This document shows, piece after piece, positions 16,407 through 24,308 of a stretch of DNA of 42,311 nt. The DNA comes from JBCCXL01 sp039191605 (GTDB taxonomy: Bacteria > Acidobacteriota > Thermoanaerobaculia > Multivoradales > JAHZIX01). The translations under genes were made by a program, and so were the position numbers. The stretch lies in assembly GCA_039191605.1 (NCBI GenBank), contig JBCCXL010000033.1, positions 1 to 42,311 of the forward strand, in the 5' to 3' direction. The notes below the pieces were generated by a model, which was not told the origin of the DNA, did no database searches, and saw only the letters and a program-made list of their open reading frames with translations. Numbering within the stretch: position 1 is the first letter of the stretch; the number at the start of each line of letters is the position of its first letter.

Positions 16407-18995
16407 ATGGAGTTGCTGTTAATCGATCACTACGATTCCTTTACCTGGAATCTCGCCCACCTACTGGAGTCGGTGCTGGGACGCACGCCGAGAGTGGTTT
16501 CCCACGACCGTCTGCGGTCTCGAGACCTGGCTTCGGCGCAGGCGGTGGTGCTCTCCCCAGGGCCGGGACAGCCCAGCCGCCGCAGCGATTTTCGATTGGG
16601 CATCGAAGGCCTGGAGGCCCTCGCTGAGCGACCGGTCTTCGGCGTCTGCCTCGGGCATCAGGCGATGGCCCTGGCGGCCGGCGGGGTGGTGGAGAGGGCG
16701 CCGCGGCCGGTGCATGGGGAGATCGAGAGGGTGGAGCACGAGGCAACCGGTCTGTTCGCCGGATTACCTCGGCCGCTGGAGGTGGTGCGCTATCACTCCC
16801 TCGCCGTGCGCGAGCCTCTGCCGCAGCCGCTGCGGGCCACCGCTCATTCCCTCGACGGAGTGTTGATGGCCCTGGAATGGATCGGACGGCCTTGGTGGGG
16901 AGTGCAATTTCATCCCGAGTCCGTGGGATCCACCGGCGGGCGAGGGCTGGCGGAGAACTTTCTCCGGCTGGCGCGAGAGCATCGGGCCTTGAGCCTTTCT
17001 CCTGAACAGCGCCCTTCGGTGCGGTCCCAGAGCCGTGATGGGGAAGCCTCCCAAGGTGCTGTGATCAGGGCAGCCGCCGAGAGATCAGCCGCCGAGAGAT
17101 CAGCAGAGCAGGTCGCGCCGCCCGTCGTCGGGCAAGTCGGGGAGCTACGTCTCTGTTTCCGTCCGTTGCCGGCCTCGCCGCAGGCTTCCCTCACGCCGGA
17201 GCGAGCCTTCGCCGCCGTCGCCCGAGATGCCGCCCGCCGGGGCTTTGGGACCTTTTGGCTCGACCACGCCCGGGCGGCGGATTCACCAGGTGCCGAATCA
17301 CCCAAGACGGATTCATCGGAGACCGACCCACCAGAGCCTTCGTCACCAGAGATGGGGGCAGGCGTATGGAGCTATCTCGGGGCCGGTTCCGGCGCTCTCT
17401 CCTACCGGGTGACGGAAGCCGCGGAGATGCGCACCGCCGGCTCCCTTCACCGACTCGAGGGAGCCTGGGAAGAAGTTCTCGGCCAGGTGCTAGGAGACCG
17501 TGCGCCGAGGAGCGCGGAGAGCACGGAGCCTCCCTTCACTTTCCGCGGCGGTCTGGTGGGGTATTTGGGCTACGAGATGAAGCGGGAAGGGATCGACGGT
17601 GGACTCTCGCCGCAGTCGGTGAAGGGCGATGGGTCCGCCGCCCCAGTCTCTGCTGCTGCAGGAGCGTCCCCCGCCGGTAGCAGCTCCAACGGGCTGCCGG
17701 ACGCCGCCTTTCTTCTCGCCCACCGCTTTCTCGCCTTTGATCATCGGGAGGGCCGGCTGTGGGCCGCCGCGCTCTTCTCGGAGAACCCGTCGCCGGATAC
17801 TGTCCTGGGCGGGGAAGCCGAGGCTCGGGCCTGGCTGGACGAGATCGAAGAATCGTTGCGCACCACGGCGCCGCTGCCGGTGCTCGTCGCGCCCCACTCA
17901 GCGGATCTCCGCTCCCCCTCGCTGCGGCTGCAGCGATCTCAGGCTCAATACCTGCGGGATATCGAGGCCAGCCTGGAGGCGATTCGTAGCGGAGAGAGCT
18001 ACGAGCTGTGCCTCACCAACCAGCTGCGGGGTCGTTTCCCGAATCTCAACCCCTTCTTGGTTTATCGATGGCTGCGGCGGCGCAATCCTGCTCCCTACGC
18101 CGCGTGGCTGGATCTGCGCTCGGCGGTTCCCGGGGGGCCGGCGGTGGTGAGCTCGTCCCCGGAGCGCTTCCTGAGGCTGAACGCCGAGGGAGAGGTGAGC
18201 GCGAAGCCCATCAAGGGGACCCGCGCCCGCGGGGCGACGCCTCGGGAGGATGCGGAGGCTCGAGAAGATCTGGCCACCCACGTCAAGGACCGGGCAGAGA
18301 ATTTGATGATCGCGGATCTGCTGCGCAACGACCTTGGCCGGGTGGCTCTGCCCGGCAGCGTAGAGGTTCCGAGGCTGATGGAGGTGGAGACCTATGCCAC
18401 CGTGCATCAGCTGGTGAGCACCGTCACCGCTCGGCTCGATCCGCGGGCTGGGGTGGAGGATCTGCTGGCGGCGACCTTCCCCGGGGGATCCATGACCGGG
18501 GCTCCCAAGCGACGCACGATGGAGATCCTCGAGACCCTGGAAGCCAGTCCCCGAGGCGTCTACTCGGGAGCCCTGGGCTGGCTCGGCTATGGGGCGGGTC
18601 GACCTGGCCTTGAAAGCCTAAGAGGGACCGGTGCAGGGGCGCCGATGCAGAGGCCTCTGGCGAACAGAGGCGGGGCGGATCTCTCCATCGTGATTCGCGC
18701 CGCGATCTTCTCTGGCGACGAGGTCTCCATCGGCGCCGGCGGAGCGATCGTCGCTCGCTCCAGGCCACAGGATGAGCTAGAGGAGATGTTGATCAAGGCG
18801 CGCCCGGTGATCGACGCTCTGGCCCACGCTTTGGCTTCCTCGTCGGAGCTAGCGTCGGACTCGATGAAGGCCGAGGCGCCGGCGGTGGAGAAGGGGACGA
18901 ACGCCCCTGAGGCACTGCCCTCGGAAGCCGCGGATTCGATGCGCGGCGAGGAGGAAGAATCTCGGCTCCCGAAAGTAGGCACACGCTTTGCTTAG
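16407..18995 (+). CDS. pabAB: Aminodeoxychorismate synthase, fused PabA-PabB
   Basis: An 862-residue fusion. Residues 1-195 are a class I glutamine amidotransferase with nucleophile Cys81 (GVCLGHQ) and His169/Glu171 (QFHPES). After a variable linker, residues from about 245 to 815 form the chorismate-binding PabB part, with GYLGYEMKREG, SSPERFL, PIKGT (Lys603), HVKDRAENLMIADLLRNDL, FPGGSMTGAPKRR and GAGGAIVARS. The PIKGT lysine is the mark of aminodeoxychorismate synthase; anthranilate synthase has Ala there. The enzyme makes 4-amino-4-deoxychorismate for folate. Several low-complexity inserts (AAERS repeats near 223-232, a Pro/Ser/Asp stretch near 290-313, and a 50-residue tail) exceed the usual length. 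No aminodeoxychorismate lyase gene is adjacent. Confidence 0.93.
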   Translation: MELLLIDHYDSFTWNLAHLLESVLGRTPRVVSHDRLRSRDLASAQAVVLSPGPGQPSRRSDFRLGIEGLEALAERPVFGVCLGHQAMALAAGGVVERAPRPVHGEIERVEHEATGLFAGLPRPLEVVRYHSLAVREPLPQPLRATAHSLDGVLMALEWIGRPWWGVQFHPESVGSTGGRGLAENFLRLAREHRALSLSPEQRPSVRSQSRDGEASQGAVIRAAAERSAAERSAEQVAPPVVGQVGELRLCFRPLPASPQASLTPERAFAAVARDAARRGFGTFWLDHARAADSPGAESPKTDSSETDPPEPSSPEMGAGVWSYLGAGSGALSYRVTEAAEMRTAGSLHRLEGAWEEVLGQVLGDRAPRSAESTEPPFTFRGGLVGYLGYEMKREGIDGGLSPQSVKGDGSAAPVSAAAGASPAGSSSNGLPDAAFLLAHRFLAFDHREGRLWAAALFSENPSPDTVLGGEAEARAWLDEIEESLRTTAPLPVLVAPHSADLRSPSLRLQRSQAQYLRDIEASLEAIRSGESYELCLTNQLRGRFPNLNPFLVYRWLRRRNPAPYAAWLDLRSAVPGGPAVVSSSPERFLRLNAEGEVSAKPIKGTRARGATPREDAEAREDLATHVKDRAENLMIADLLRNDLGRVALPGSVEVPRLMEVETYATVHQLVSTVTARLDPRAGVEDLLAATFPGGSMTGAPKRRTMEILETLEASPRGVYSGALGWLGYGAGRPGLESLRGTGAGAPMQRPLANRGGADLSIVIRAAIFSGDEVSIGAGGAIVARSRPQDELEEMLIKARPVIDALAHALASSSELASDSMKAEAPAVEKGTNAPEALPSEAADSMRGEEEESRLPKVGTRFA

Positions 18996-19072
18996 TTCAA
19001 GGGAGTCGAGAGTCCAGTCGGGTTTTCCGGCCCCAACCGCTGGGCTCTCTCTTTTTTCTTTTTTCGTCTTGG

Positions 19073-19128
19073 CTCTTTCGCTTTGGTTTTTCCGCCTTCG
19101 CTCTTTCGCTTCACAGGCTCTTTCGCTT
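19073..19128. repeat. Three copies of an 11-bp pyrimidine-rich repeat before the CRTAC1-like gene
   Basis: CTCTTTCGCTT occurs at 19073, 19101 and 19118 in a long pyrimidine-rich stretch of the 287-bp gap after pabAB. No promoter could be assigned in that gap. Confidence 0.6.
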
Positions 19129-19282
19129 CTTCTGGCCCCATCGGCGGCGCGTCGCGGTCTTGGCCTCTCCACCCCCTTGAGATCCTGCGCTCTTGCTTCG
19201 CGCCTTTTCCTTCCGGGCCCTTTCTCAGCGGCCCATTCCCACCCCCCGCCTTGCTCAAGCTGTTCTCCCCTGGAGTTTTCCC

Positions 19283-21286
19283 ATGAGTCTTAAGCTCTCT
19301 CCTTCGGCTTTCCGCTCTTGCGTATCGCAGGGCGCACCGAGCCTGGCCCTCGGTTCTCTCGCCTTCCTGTTGCTGGTGACGGTGTTGCTGGTGACGGCGC
19401 TGTGGGTCAGCCCGATGGCGGCCGCGAGCCAGGCTCCAGCGATGGAGGAGCAGGGGGTGTCAGACACCCCGCTGACAGAGTCGCAGGTGTCAGCGGCGGC
19501 CGTGACACCCGCGGACGGGCCGGTCTTCGTCGATCAGGCGAAGGCGTGGGGGCTAGACTTCACCCACTTCGCCGGTTCCAGCGGGCGGCTCTTCTTTCCC
19601 GAGATGATGGGCGGCGCAGTGGCCTTGGGGGATTTCGATGGCGATCAGGATCTCGACGTTTTCCTGGTGCAGGGGCATCTGCTGGGCAAGGATCTCGCCG
19701 AGAACCCGGTGCAGCTGGAGGAAGCCAATCCTCCCGCACCGCCCGGTCATGAGCTCGGCGACCGGCTCTTCCTGAATCAGCTGATTTCAGAATCCTCGGA
19801 TTCGGAGTCGCCAGATTCGGGGTCGCCAGATTCGGGGTCGCCAGCCGCTGGCTCTCCTCGCTTCGTCGATTCGACGGTGGCCGCCGGGCTGAAGGGCTCC
19901 GGCACTTCCTCCGAGGGCTACGGCATGGGTGTGGCCACCGGGGATTACGACAACGACGGCGACCTCGACCTCTACGTCGCCCGTCTGGGGAAGAATTCGC
20001 TGCTGCGCAACCGCGGGGATGCCACCTTCGAGGAGGTCGCTGACCTGAGCGGAGCGCAGGACGATCGCTGGTCCGTCATCGCCACCTTCGTCGACTACGA
20101 TCAGGATGGCTGGCTCGATCTCTTCGTCGTCAACTACGGCGTCTACAGCGTCGAGAGCGACGTGCGCTGCTTCAGCACCAGCTCCCGCCGAGATTATTGC
20201 GGTCCCTCCGCGTACCCGGCTCAGAGCGATCGGCTCTTTCGCAACCGCGGAGACGGCACTTTCGAGAATGTGAGCCTGCCGGCGGGCTTGTCCAAGGCCC
20301 GGGGCTCCGGGCTTGGGGTGAGCAGCGCGGACTTCGATGGCGACGGCCGCCCCGATCTCTTCGTCGCCAACGATGGCGAGGAGAACTTCCTGTGGATCAA
20401 CGGCGGCGACGGGCAATTTGAGGATCTCGGCCTGCTCTCCGGCGTCGCCCTCTCCCGCCAGGGCAAGCCCGAGGCCAGCATGGGCGTCGCGGTGGGGGAC
20501 GTGGACAGCGACGGCGATCCCGATCTGCTGCTCACCCATCTCGCCTCGGAGACCAATACCCTCTACCGCAACGAGGGTAGCGGTCTCTTCACCGATGTCT
20601 CAGTGGAGAGCGGTCTCGGGGGCCCGAGCTTGGCGAAGACCGCGTTTGGCACCGCGTGGATCGACTACGACAATGACGGCCTGCTGGATCTGGCGGTCGC
20701 CAACGGGGCGGTGAAGACCGACGAGGCCCAGGCGGCGGCGGGGGCCGGTCTGCCCCTGGCGCAGCCGGATCAGCTGTTTCATAACGTCGGCTCCGGCCGC
20801 TTTGCGGAGGTGCCCGCGGAGCGCGCCGGCGCCGACCTCTCTCGATCGGGGGTCGGTCGCGGTTTGGCGGTCGGTGACTTCGACAACGACGGTGATGCCG
20901 ACCTGCTGCTGGCGGATTGCGGCGCCGCGACCCGGCTCTTGGTCAACCAGGTGGGAGCTTCGTCCCGCTGGGTCGGCTTCCGAGTGGTGGAGTCGTCGGT
21001 GGAGGGAGGCGGCTTCCGGGATGCCTTCGGCGCCCTGGTGGAAGTGGAGGGAGCGGAGGGGCCGCGGCAGGTGCGCCGGGTCGCCACCGACGGTAGCTAT
21101 GCTTCCGCCAGCGATCCTCGGGTACTCTTTGGACTCGCCTCGACTCCCGCGGACCGCAGCGTTGCGGTGCGCGTGACCTGGCCAGACGGTTCGGCGGAGC
21201 GCTTCCCCTCCTTGAGCCTCGATCGATATCACGAGCTTCGGCGCGGTGGTGGGGTAGCGATCGCCGCCGAAGGAGATGCGAAATGA
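19283..21286 (+). CDS. CRTAC1-like secreted FG-GAP/VCBS protein with ASPIC/UnbV C-terminal domain
   Basis: A 667-residue exported protein. The ATG at 19283 has TGGAG 7 bases before it and starts a signal peptide (hydrophobic core LALGSLAFLLLVTVLLVTALWV, broken here only by annotation of its extent at about residues 22-43). Seven calcium-binding D-x-D-x-D-G-type loops follow (for example DFDGDQDLDVF, DYDNDGDLDLY, DFDGDGRPDLF, DFDNDGDADLL), predicting a seven-bladed FG-GAP beta-propeller. The last 100 residues match ASPIC/UnbV (FGALVEVEG, SDPRVLFGL, VTWPDGSAERF). A Ser/Pro/Asp repeat loop sits between the first two blades, and the segment just after the signal peptide is encoded by REP-like palindromes. 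The stop overlaps the TPR gene start as ATGA, so the two are translationally coupled. Confidence 0.9.
   Translation: MSLKLSPSAFRSCVSQGAPSLALGSLAFLLLVTVLLVTALWVSPMAAASQAPAMEEQGVSDTPLTESQVSAAAVTPADGPVFVDQAKAWGLDFTHFAGSSGRLFFPEMMGGAVALGDFDGDQDLDVFLVQGHLLGKDLAENPVQLEEANPPAPPGHELGDRLFLNQLISESSDSESPDSGSPDSGSPAAGSPRFVDSTVAAGLKGSGTSSEGYGMGVATGDYDNDGDLDLYVARLGKNSLLRNRGDATFEEVADLSGAQDDRWSVIATFVDYDQDGWLDLFVVNYGVYSVESDVRCFSTSSRRDYCGPSAYPAQSDRLFRNRGDGTFENVSLPAGLSKARGSGLGVSSADFDGDGRPDLFVANDGEENFLWINGGDGQFEDLGLLSGVALSRQGKPEASMGVAVGDVDSDGDPDLLLTHLASETNTLYRNEGSGLFTDVSVESGLGGPSLAKTAFGTAWIDYDNDGLLDLAVANGAVKTDEAQAAAGAGLPLAQPDQLFHNVGSGRFAEVPAERAGADLSRSGVGRGLAVGDFDNDGDADLLLADCGAATRLLVNQVGASSRWVGFRVVESSVEGGGFRDAFGALVEVEGAEGPRQVRRVATDGSYASASDPRVLFGLASTPADRSVAVRVTWPDGSAERFPSLSLDRYHELRRGGGVAIAAEGDAK
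19454..19494. repeat. REP-like palindromes inside the CRTAC1-like gene
   Basis: GGGGTGTC-A-GACACCCC (19454-19470) is a perfect palindrome, followed directly by GCTGACA-N10-TGTCAGC (19471-19494). The DNA is in frame and encodes a spacer after the signal peptide. Related GTGTC/GACAC elements and the same CTGACAGAGTC string recur at 23488-23543. Confidence 0.65.
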
Positions 21287-23004
21287 CCTTCTTCCTCTCG
21301 GCGGTTCGCCGCCTTCCGCTTCCTTGCTGTCTCGTCGCTCTCTTCTTGGCTCTCGGGCTCAGCGCGTCGTCAGGGCTTCCGGCCCTGGCTCAGGCTGCCC
21401 CCGCTCAGGCTGCCCCCGCTCAGGCTGCCCCCGCTCAGGCCGCTCAAGGCGCTGCTGCCCAGGCCGCTGATGCGGCCCCCGCTCCGTCCCTCACTCTCGA
21501 GCGTTTGCCGACGGTGGATCTCTCGGCTCTCGAGCCTGCTGTAGCGGACCAGATCACCACCGCCCGCCGTCTCTTCGACGAATCCCTCGCCGCCGGTCCG
21601 GAGAACGCCGCCGGTCTAGCGGAGGCCTATGGCGGCCTCGGTCGCATCTACCACGCCTATGAGCTGGTGGAGCCCGCCGCCGTCTGCTACCGCAATGCGG
21701 CCCGGCTGAATCCAGAGGACTTCCGCTGGTTCTACTACCTGGCGGTGATCACCCGGCTGGCCGGGGATCTGGAGACCGCGGCGGATCACTACGCCGCGAC
21801 GGTGAGCCGCGAGCCCGGTTTTGTGGCCGGCTTTGTGGGCTTCGCCGACGTGCTGCGGGAGTTGGGGCATTCCGCCGAGGCGGAGGTGATTCTGCGACGA
21901 GCGCTGGAGACCAACCCCGGGGAGACGGTGCTCACCGCCCGTCTCGGAGAGCTGGCGCTGGATCAAGGCCGCCCGGAAGAGGCGGTTCAGCTCTTGAGGC
22001 AGGTGCTGCGCCGGGTGCCCGGAGCCAATCGCCTGCACTATCCCCTGGCTTTGGCCCATCGCGCCCTCGGCGACCTCGACAAGGCGAAGGAGCATCTCGA
22101 TCAGCGGGGCGAGGTGGGCCTGAAGGCCGAGGATGAGCTGATGGACAAGGTCGCAGAGCAGCGCCAGGGGGAGCGGGTGTACATTCTGGAGGGTCGTCGG
22201 GCCTACGACGTCGGTCGCTTCGTCGAGGCCGAGGCCGCCTTCCGCCGCGCCTTGAACGCCGCGCCCCAGAGCGTGACCGTGTTGGTCAACCTGGCTTCGG
22301 CTATCGGCGCCCAGGGGCGCAGCGGGGAGGCCCTGGAGCTCTACCAGCAGGCTCTCGATCTGGATCCCAAGAATCGGGCGGCGGCCTACAACGTCGGCGT
22401 GCTAGCGGCGGGCCTCGGTCAGCTGGAGCAGTCGGAGGCCGCCTTCCGGGCGGTGATCGAGGGGGATCCGAGGGATCTCGAGAGCATCGGCTATCTGGCG
22501 AGAATCCTGGAAGCCACCAATCGTCGCGAAGAGGCTCTGGGGGTGTACAACAAGGCCCGGGAGACCCTGCCCGATGTGGAGGAGGTTCGATTCCAGCAGG
22601 CGAGGCTCTTGGTCGACCTCGGTCGCATCGGGGAAGCTCTCGACCATCTGGAGTCCACCTACGCGGAGATGCCGGAACCGAAGGCGCGCACCAGCAGCCG
22701 AATCGTCATCGCCCTCTCCCGGTTGCTGGCGGCCAATCCCTTCGCGCAATTGCGCGACGGGGAGCGGGCTCTCGCCCTGGCCCAGGACGTCTTCGAGGTA
22801 GAGCCCACCGCGGACCACGTGACCGCCGTCGCCCTGGCCCTCGCTGAGCTGGGGCGCTGCGACGAGGCGGCGAGCCTGCAGCAGCAGGCCATCGATGCGG
22901 CGGTGAGCGGTGAGGCCACGGAGCTGGCTCAGCTCTGGAACGAGGATCTTCAGCGCTACGCTGCGGGGGCCCCCTGCCGGGCGCCGACGGTGGAGGCACC
23001 CTGA
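21283..23004 (+). CDS. Secreted TPR-repeat protein
   Basis: A 573-residue protein with a signal peptide (cleavage near residue 37, PALAQ), then an Ala/Pro/Gln-rich linker encoded by three exact 15-bp repeats (21391-21435). From about residue 80 to 560 it is built of TPR helices, with units such as AYGGLGRIYHAYELVEPAAVCYRNAARLNP seen only in part here, and further repeats DLETAADHYAATVSREP, QGRSGEALELYQQALDLDP and AAYNVGVLAAGLGQLEQSE. TPR arrays mediate protein-protein contacts in the periplasm or at the outer membrane. The start overlaps the CRTAC1-like stop (ATGA), and this gene order recurs in Acidobacteriota and Planctomycetota. A strong terminator follows after 34 bp. Confidence 0.9.
   Translation: MTFFLSAVRRLPLPCCLVALFLALGLSASSGLPALAQAAPAQAAPAQAAPAQAAQGAAAQAADAAPAPSLTLERLPTVDLSALEPAVADQITTARRLFDESLAAGPENAAGLAEAYGGLGRIYHAYELVEPAAVCYRNAARLNPEDFRWFYYLAVITRLAGDLETAADHYAATVSREPGFVAGFVGFADVLRELGHSAEAEVILRRALETNPGETVLTARLGELALDQGRPEEAVQLLRQVLRRVPGANRLHYPLALAHRALGDLDKAKEHLDQRGEVGLKAEDELMDKVAEQRQGERVYILEGRRAYDVGRFVEAEAAFRRALNAAPQSVTVLVNLASAIGAQGRSGEALELYQQALDLDPKNRAAAYNVGVLAAGLGQLEQSEAAFRAVIEGDPRDLESIGYLARILEATNRREEALGVYNKARETLPDVEEVRFQQARLLVDLGRIGEALDHLESTYAEMPEPKARTSSRIVIALSRLLAANPFAQLRDGERALALAQDVFEVEPTADHVTAVALALAELGRCDEAASLQQQAIDAAVSGEATELAQLWNEDLQRYAAGAPCRAPTVEAP
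21391..21435 (+). repeat. Three exact 15-bp in-frame repeats in the TPR gene
   Basis: CAGGCTGCCCCCGCT is repeated three times without change, encoding QAAPA units in the linker after the signal peptide. Such identity suggests recent replication slippage. Confidence 0.9.
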
Positions 23005-23038
23005 GTCGGGGCCTCTAGAACATCCCTATTGAAGTTGC

Positions 23039-23081
23039 CCAAAAGCCCCCCCGCCGGTACAGCGGCCGGGGGGGCTTTTGG
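23039..23081 (+). terminator. Strong terminator after the TPR gene
   Basis: CCAAAAGCCCCCCCG, a short inner loop, then CGGGGGGGCTTTTGG form a 15-bp perfect stem, followed by TTTTGGG. It closes the CRTAC1-like/TPR operon; the A/T-rich outer stem could also terminate transcription from the other side. Confidence 0.85.
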
Positions 23082-23462
23082 TTTTGGGCAGGGCCTTTCG
23101 GTAGGTCAGCTTCTCAGCAGGCTTGGGGTGATTCTGAGTCGAGGGCAGCTGCTGGCCCCTGGGCGAATTGGGAAGCCTCATTGGGAAGCTCGTGACTGGC
23201 GAGTTTGGGTCGGGGAGTGGGGGGCGAGGGGTAGGCAGCGGCCTGCGGTGCCCTCCGGAGGCTGACGAAAAGGCTCTCTCAGGGCAATAAAAGAGTCGTT
23301 GACGGCAGCGGAGCCCAGAACCTTCGCCCTAGGAGGGCTCTGCGTGGGCCTTTTGAGAGGGAAGAGTCGGTAGCGAGGGGTTTCTTCGGGAAGGTGAGGG
23401 GAACTTGAAGAGAGGGGAAGAGGCGAAGCAGATCCCTCGGTCCTCTGGAGAGGGTGTTTTTT

Positions 23463-23545
23463 ACCTAGTTGTTCTAGGTGTTTAACAGGTGTCCGACAGG
23501 GGGTGGGGTGTCAAGCACCCTTCTGACACCTTCTGACAGAGTCTT
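23463..23545. repeat. REP-like block with small dyads
   Basis: ACCTAG-TTGTT-CTAGGT (23463-23479) is a perfect 6-bp dyad. It is followed by GGTGTCCGACAGG, GGGTGTCAAGCACCC, CTGACACC and CTGACAGAGTC. The GTGTC/GACAC elements and the last 11-mer also occur in the CRTAC1-like gene at 19454-19494. Confidence 0.5.
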
Positions 23546-23922
23546 TCCAGAGCCTCGTTAGGGCTACGTTCGGGAGCCTCGGGGCGGATTTCTGAGATTC
23601 CTCCAAGAGCCGCTCAATTTCTTTGGATTTCAGGGGTGGGAGCACCAGGGAATCGGCCGATTTTTCCCTGATTTTGGCTACGGTGCGCTTTCTGGATCGT
23701 GTAGCGATAATCTGGGATCAATAAGCGATTTTTCCCTTGTTTTCTGCGGGAATAACTATTTTTTGGTGCAAAAATATCGACTTTTGAGTAGCAGGACTTC
23801 CGGATATTCAGGTAGTTCTGCTTTTCTTGGATGCGCTCGCATGGCTCTTGGTCCTCTGATCGAGGTTCATCAGTGCCTTTCAGGGTGCAATGGGGGCGGA
23901 AAAAGGGGGAGTTTGAAAAAGC

Positions 23923-23938
23923 TGGCACGCACCCTGCA
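23923..23938 (+). promoter_or_regulatory. Near-consensus sigma-54 promoter for S74 array gene 1
   Basis: TGGCACG-N4-CTGCA matches the consensus TGGCACG-N4-TTGCA at 11 of 12 defined positions, with GG and GC at the exact 12-bp offset. Expected start is near 23949, leaving a 360-nt leader before the ATG at 24309. The A+T-rich region 100-230 bp upstream is where an NtrC-type activator or a DNA-bending protein would bind. Confidence 0.65.
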
Positions 23939-24308
23939 ATGAGTGTGTGTGACGGCGACGAAAGGCTCACCACCCCGAGACACAAACCCTCGCCGACAAC
24001 CCCCAAAATCAAATCCGATACGAGAGTCCAAGAATCCCAAACTTCGATCCCCTGAACTGAACTGCACTGACCTACGATCCCCAGGCTTCAACGAGCTCAC
24101 CACCCCATCTCATCTCATCTCCTACAGACCACTTACACCCACCCCTAACCCCCCACTCCTACGATCCTCTGATCTTCATCTCATGACCATGAACATCCAA
24201 GGTCCCGTCTCTCGCTTCCTCATGAGGCCCAGTGTCCTGAACCCCCAGCGCACCGCGGCCGTTTTCTCAACCGCCCACATCTCCGGGCATCCCACAGGAG
24301 AGTCCCTC

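Larger units (their letters stand above)
23082..24308. other. 1.2-kb non-coding control region before the S74 gene array
   Basis: No convincing gene. It holds a REP-like block (23463-23545), an A+T-rich island at about 23690-23830 that contrasts with the GC-rich surroundings, a near-consensus sigma-54 promoter at 23923-23938, and then a C-rich, G-poor leader of about 360 nt with CATCT repeats near 24110. A frame of 132 codons on the minus strand (23614-24012) has no recognisable domain and was not called. The arrangement looks like an enhancer-plus-promoter region for the first array gene. Confidence 0.55.

Noticed and set aside
23614..24012. 132-codon frame on the minus strand in the region before the array
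   Set aside because: No domain, no plausible Shine-Dalgarno, overlaps the A+T-rich control region and the sigma-54 site, and its composition is unlike the surrounding genes.
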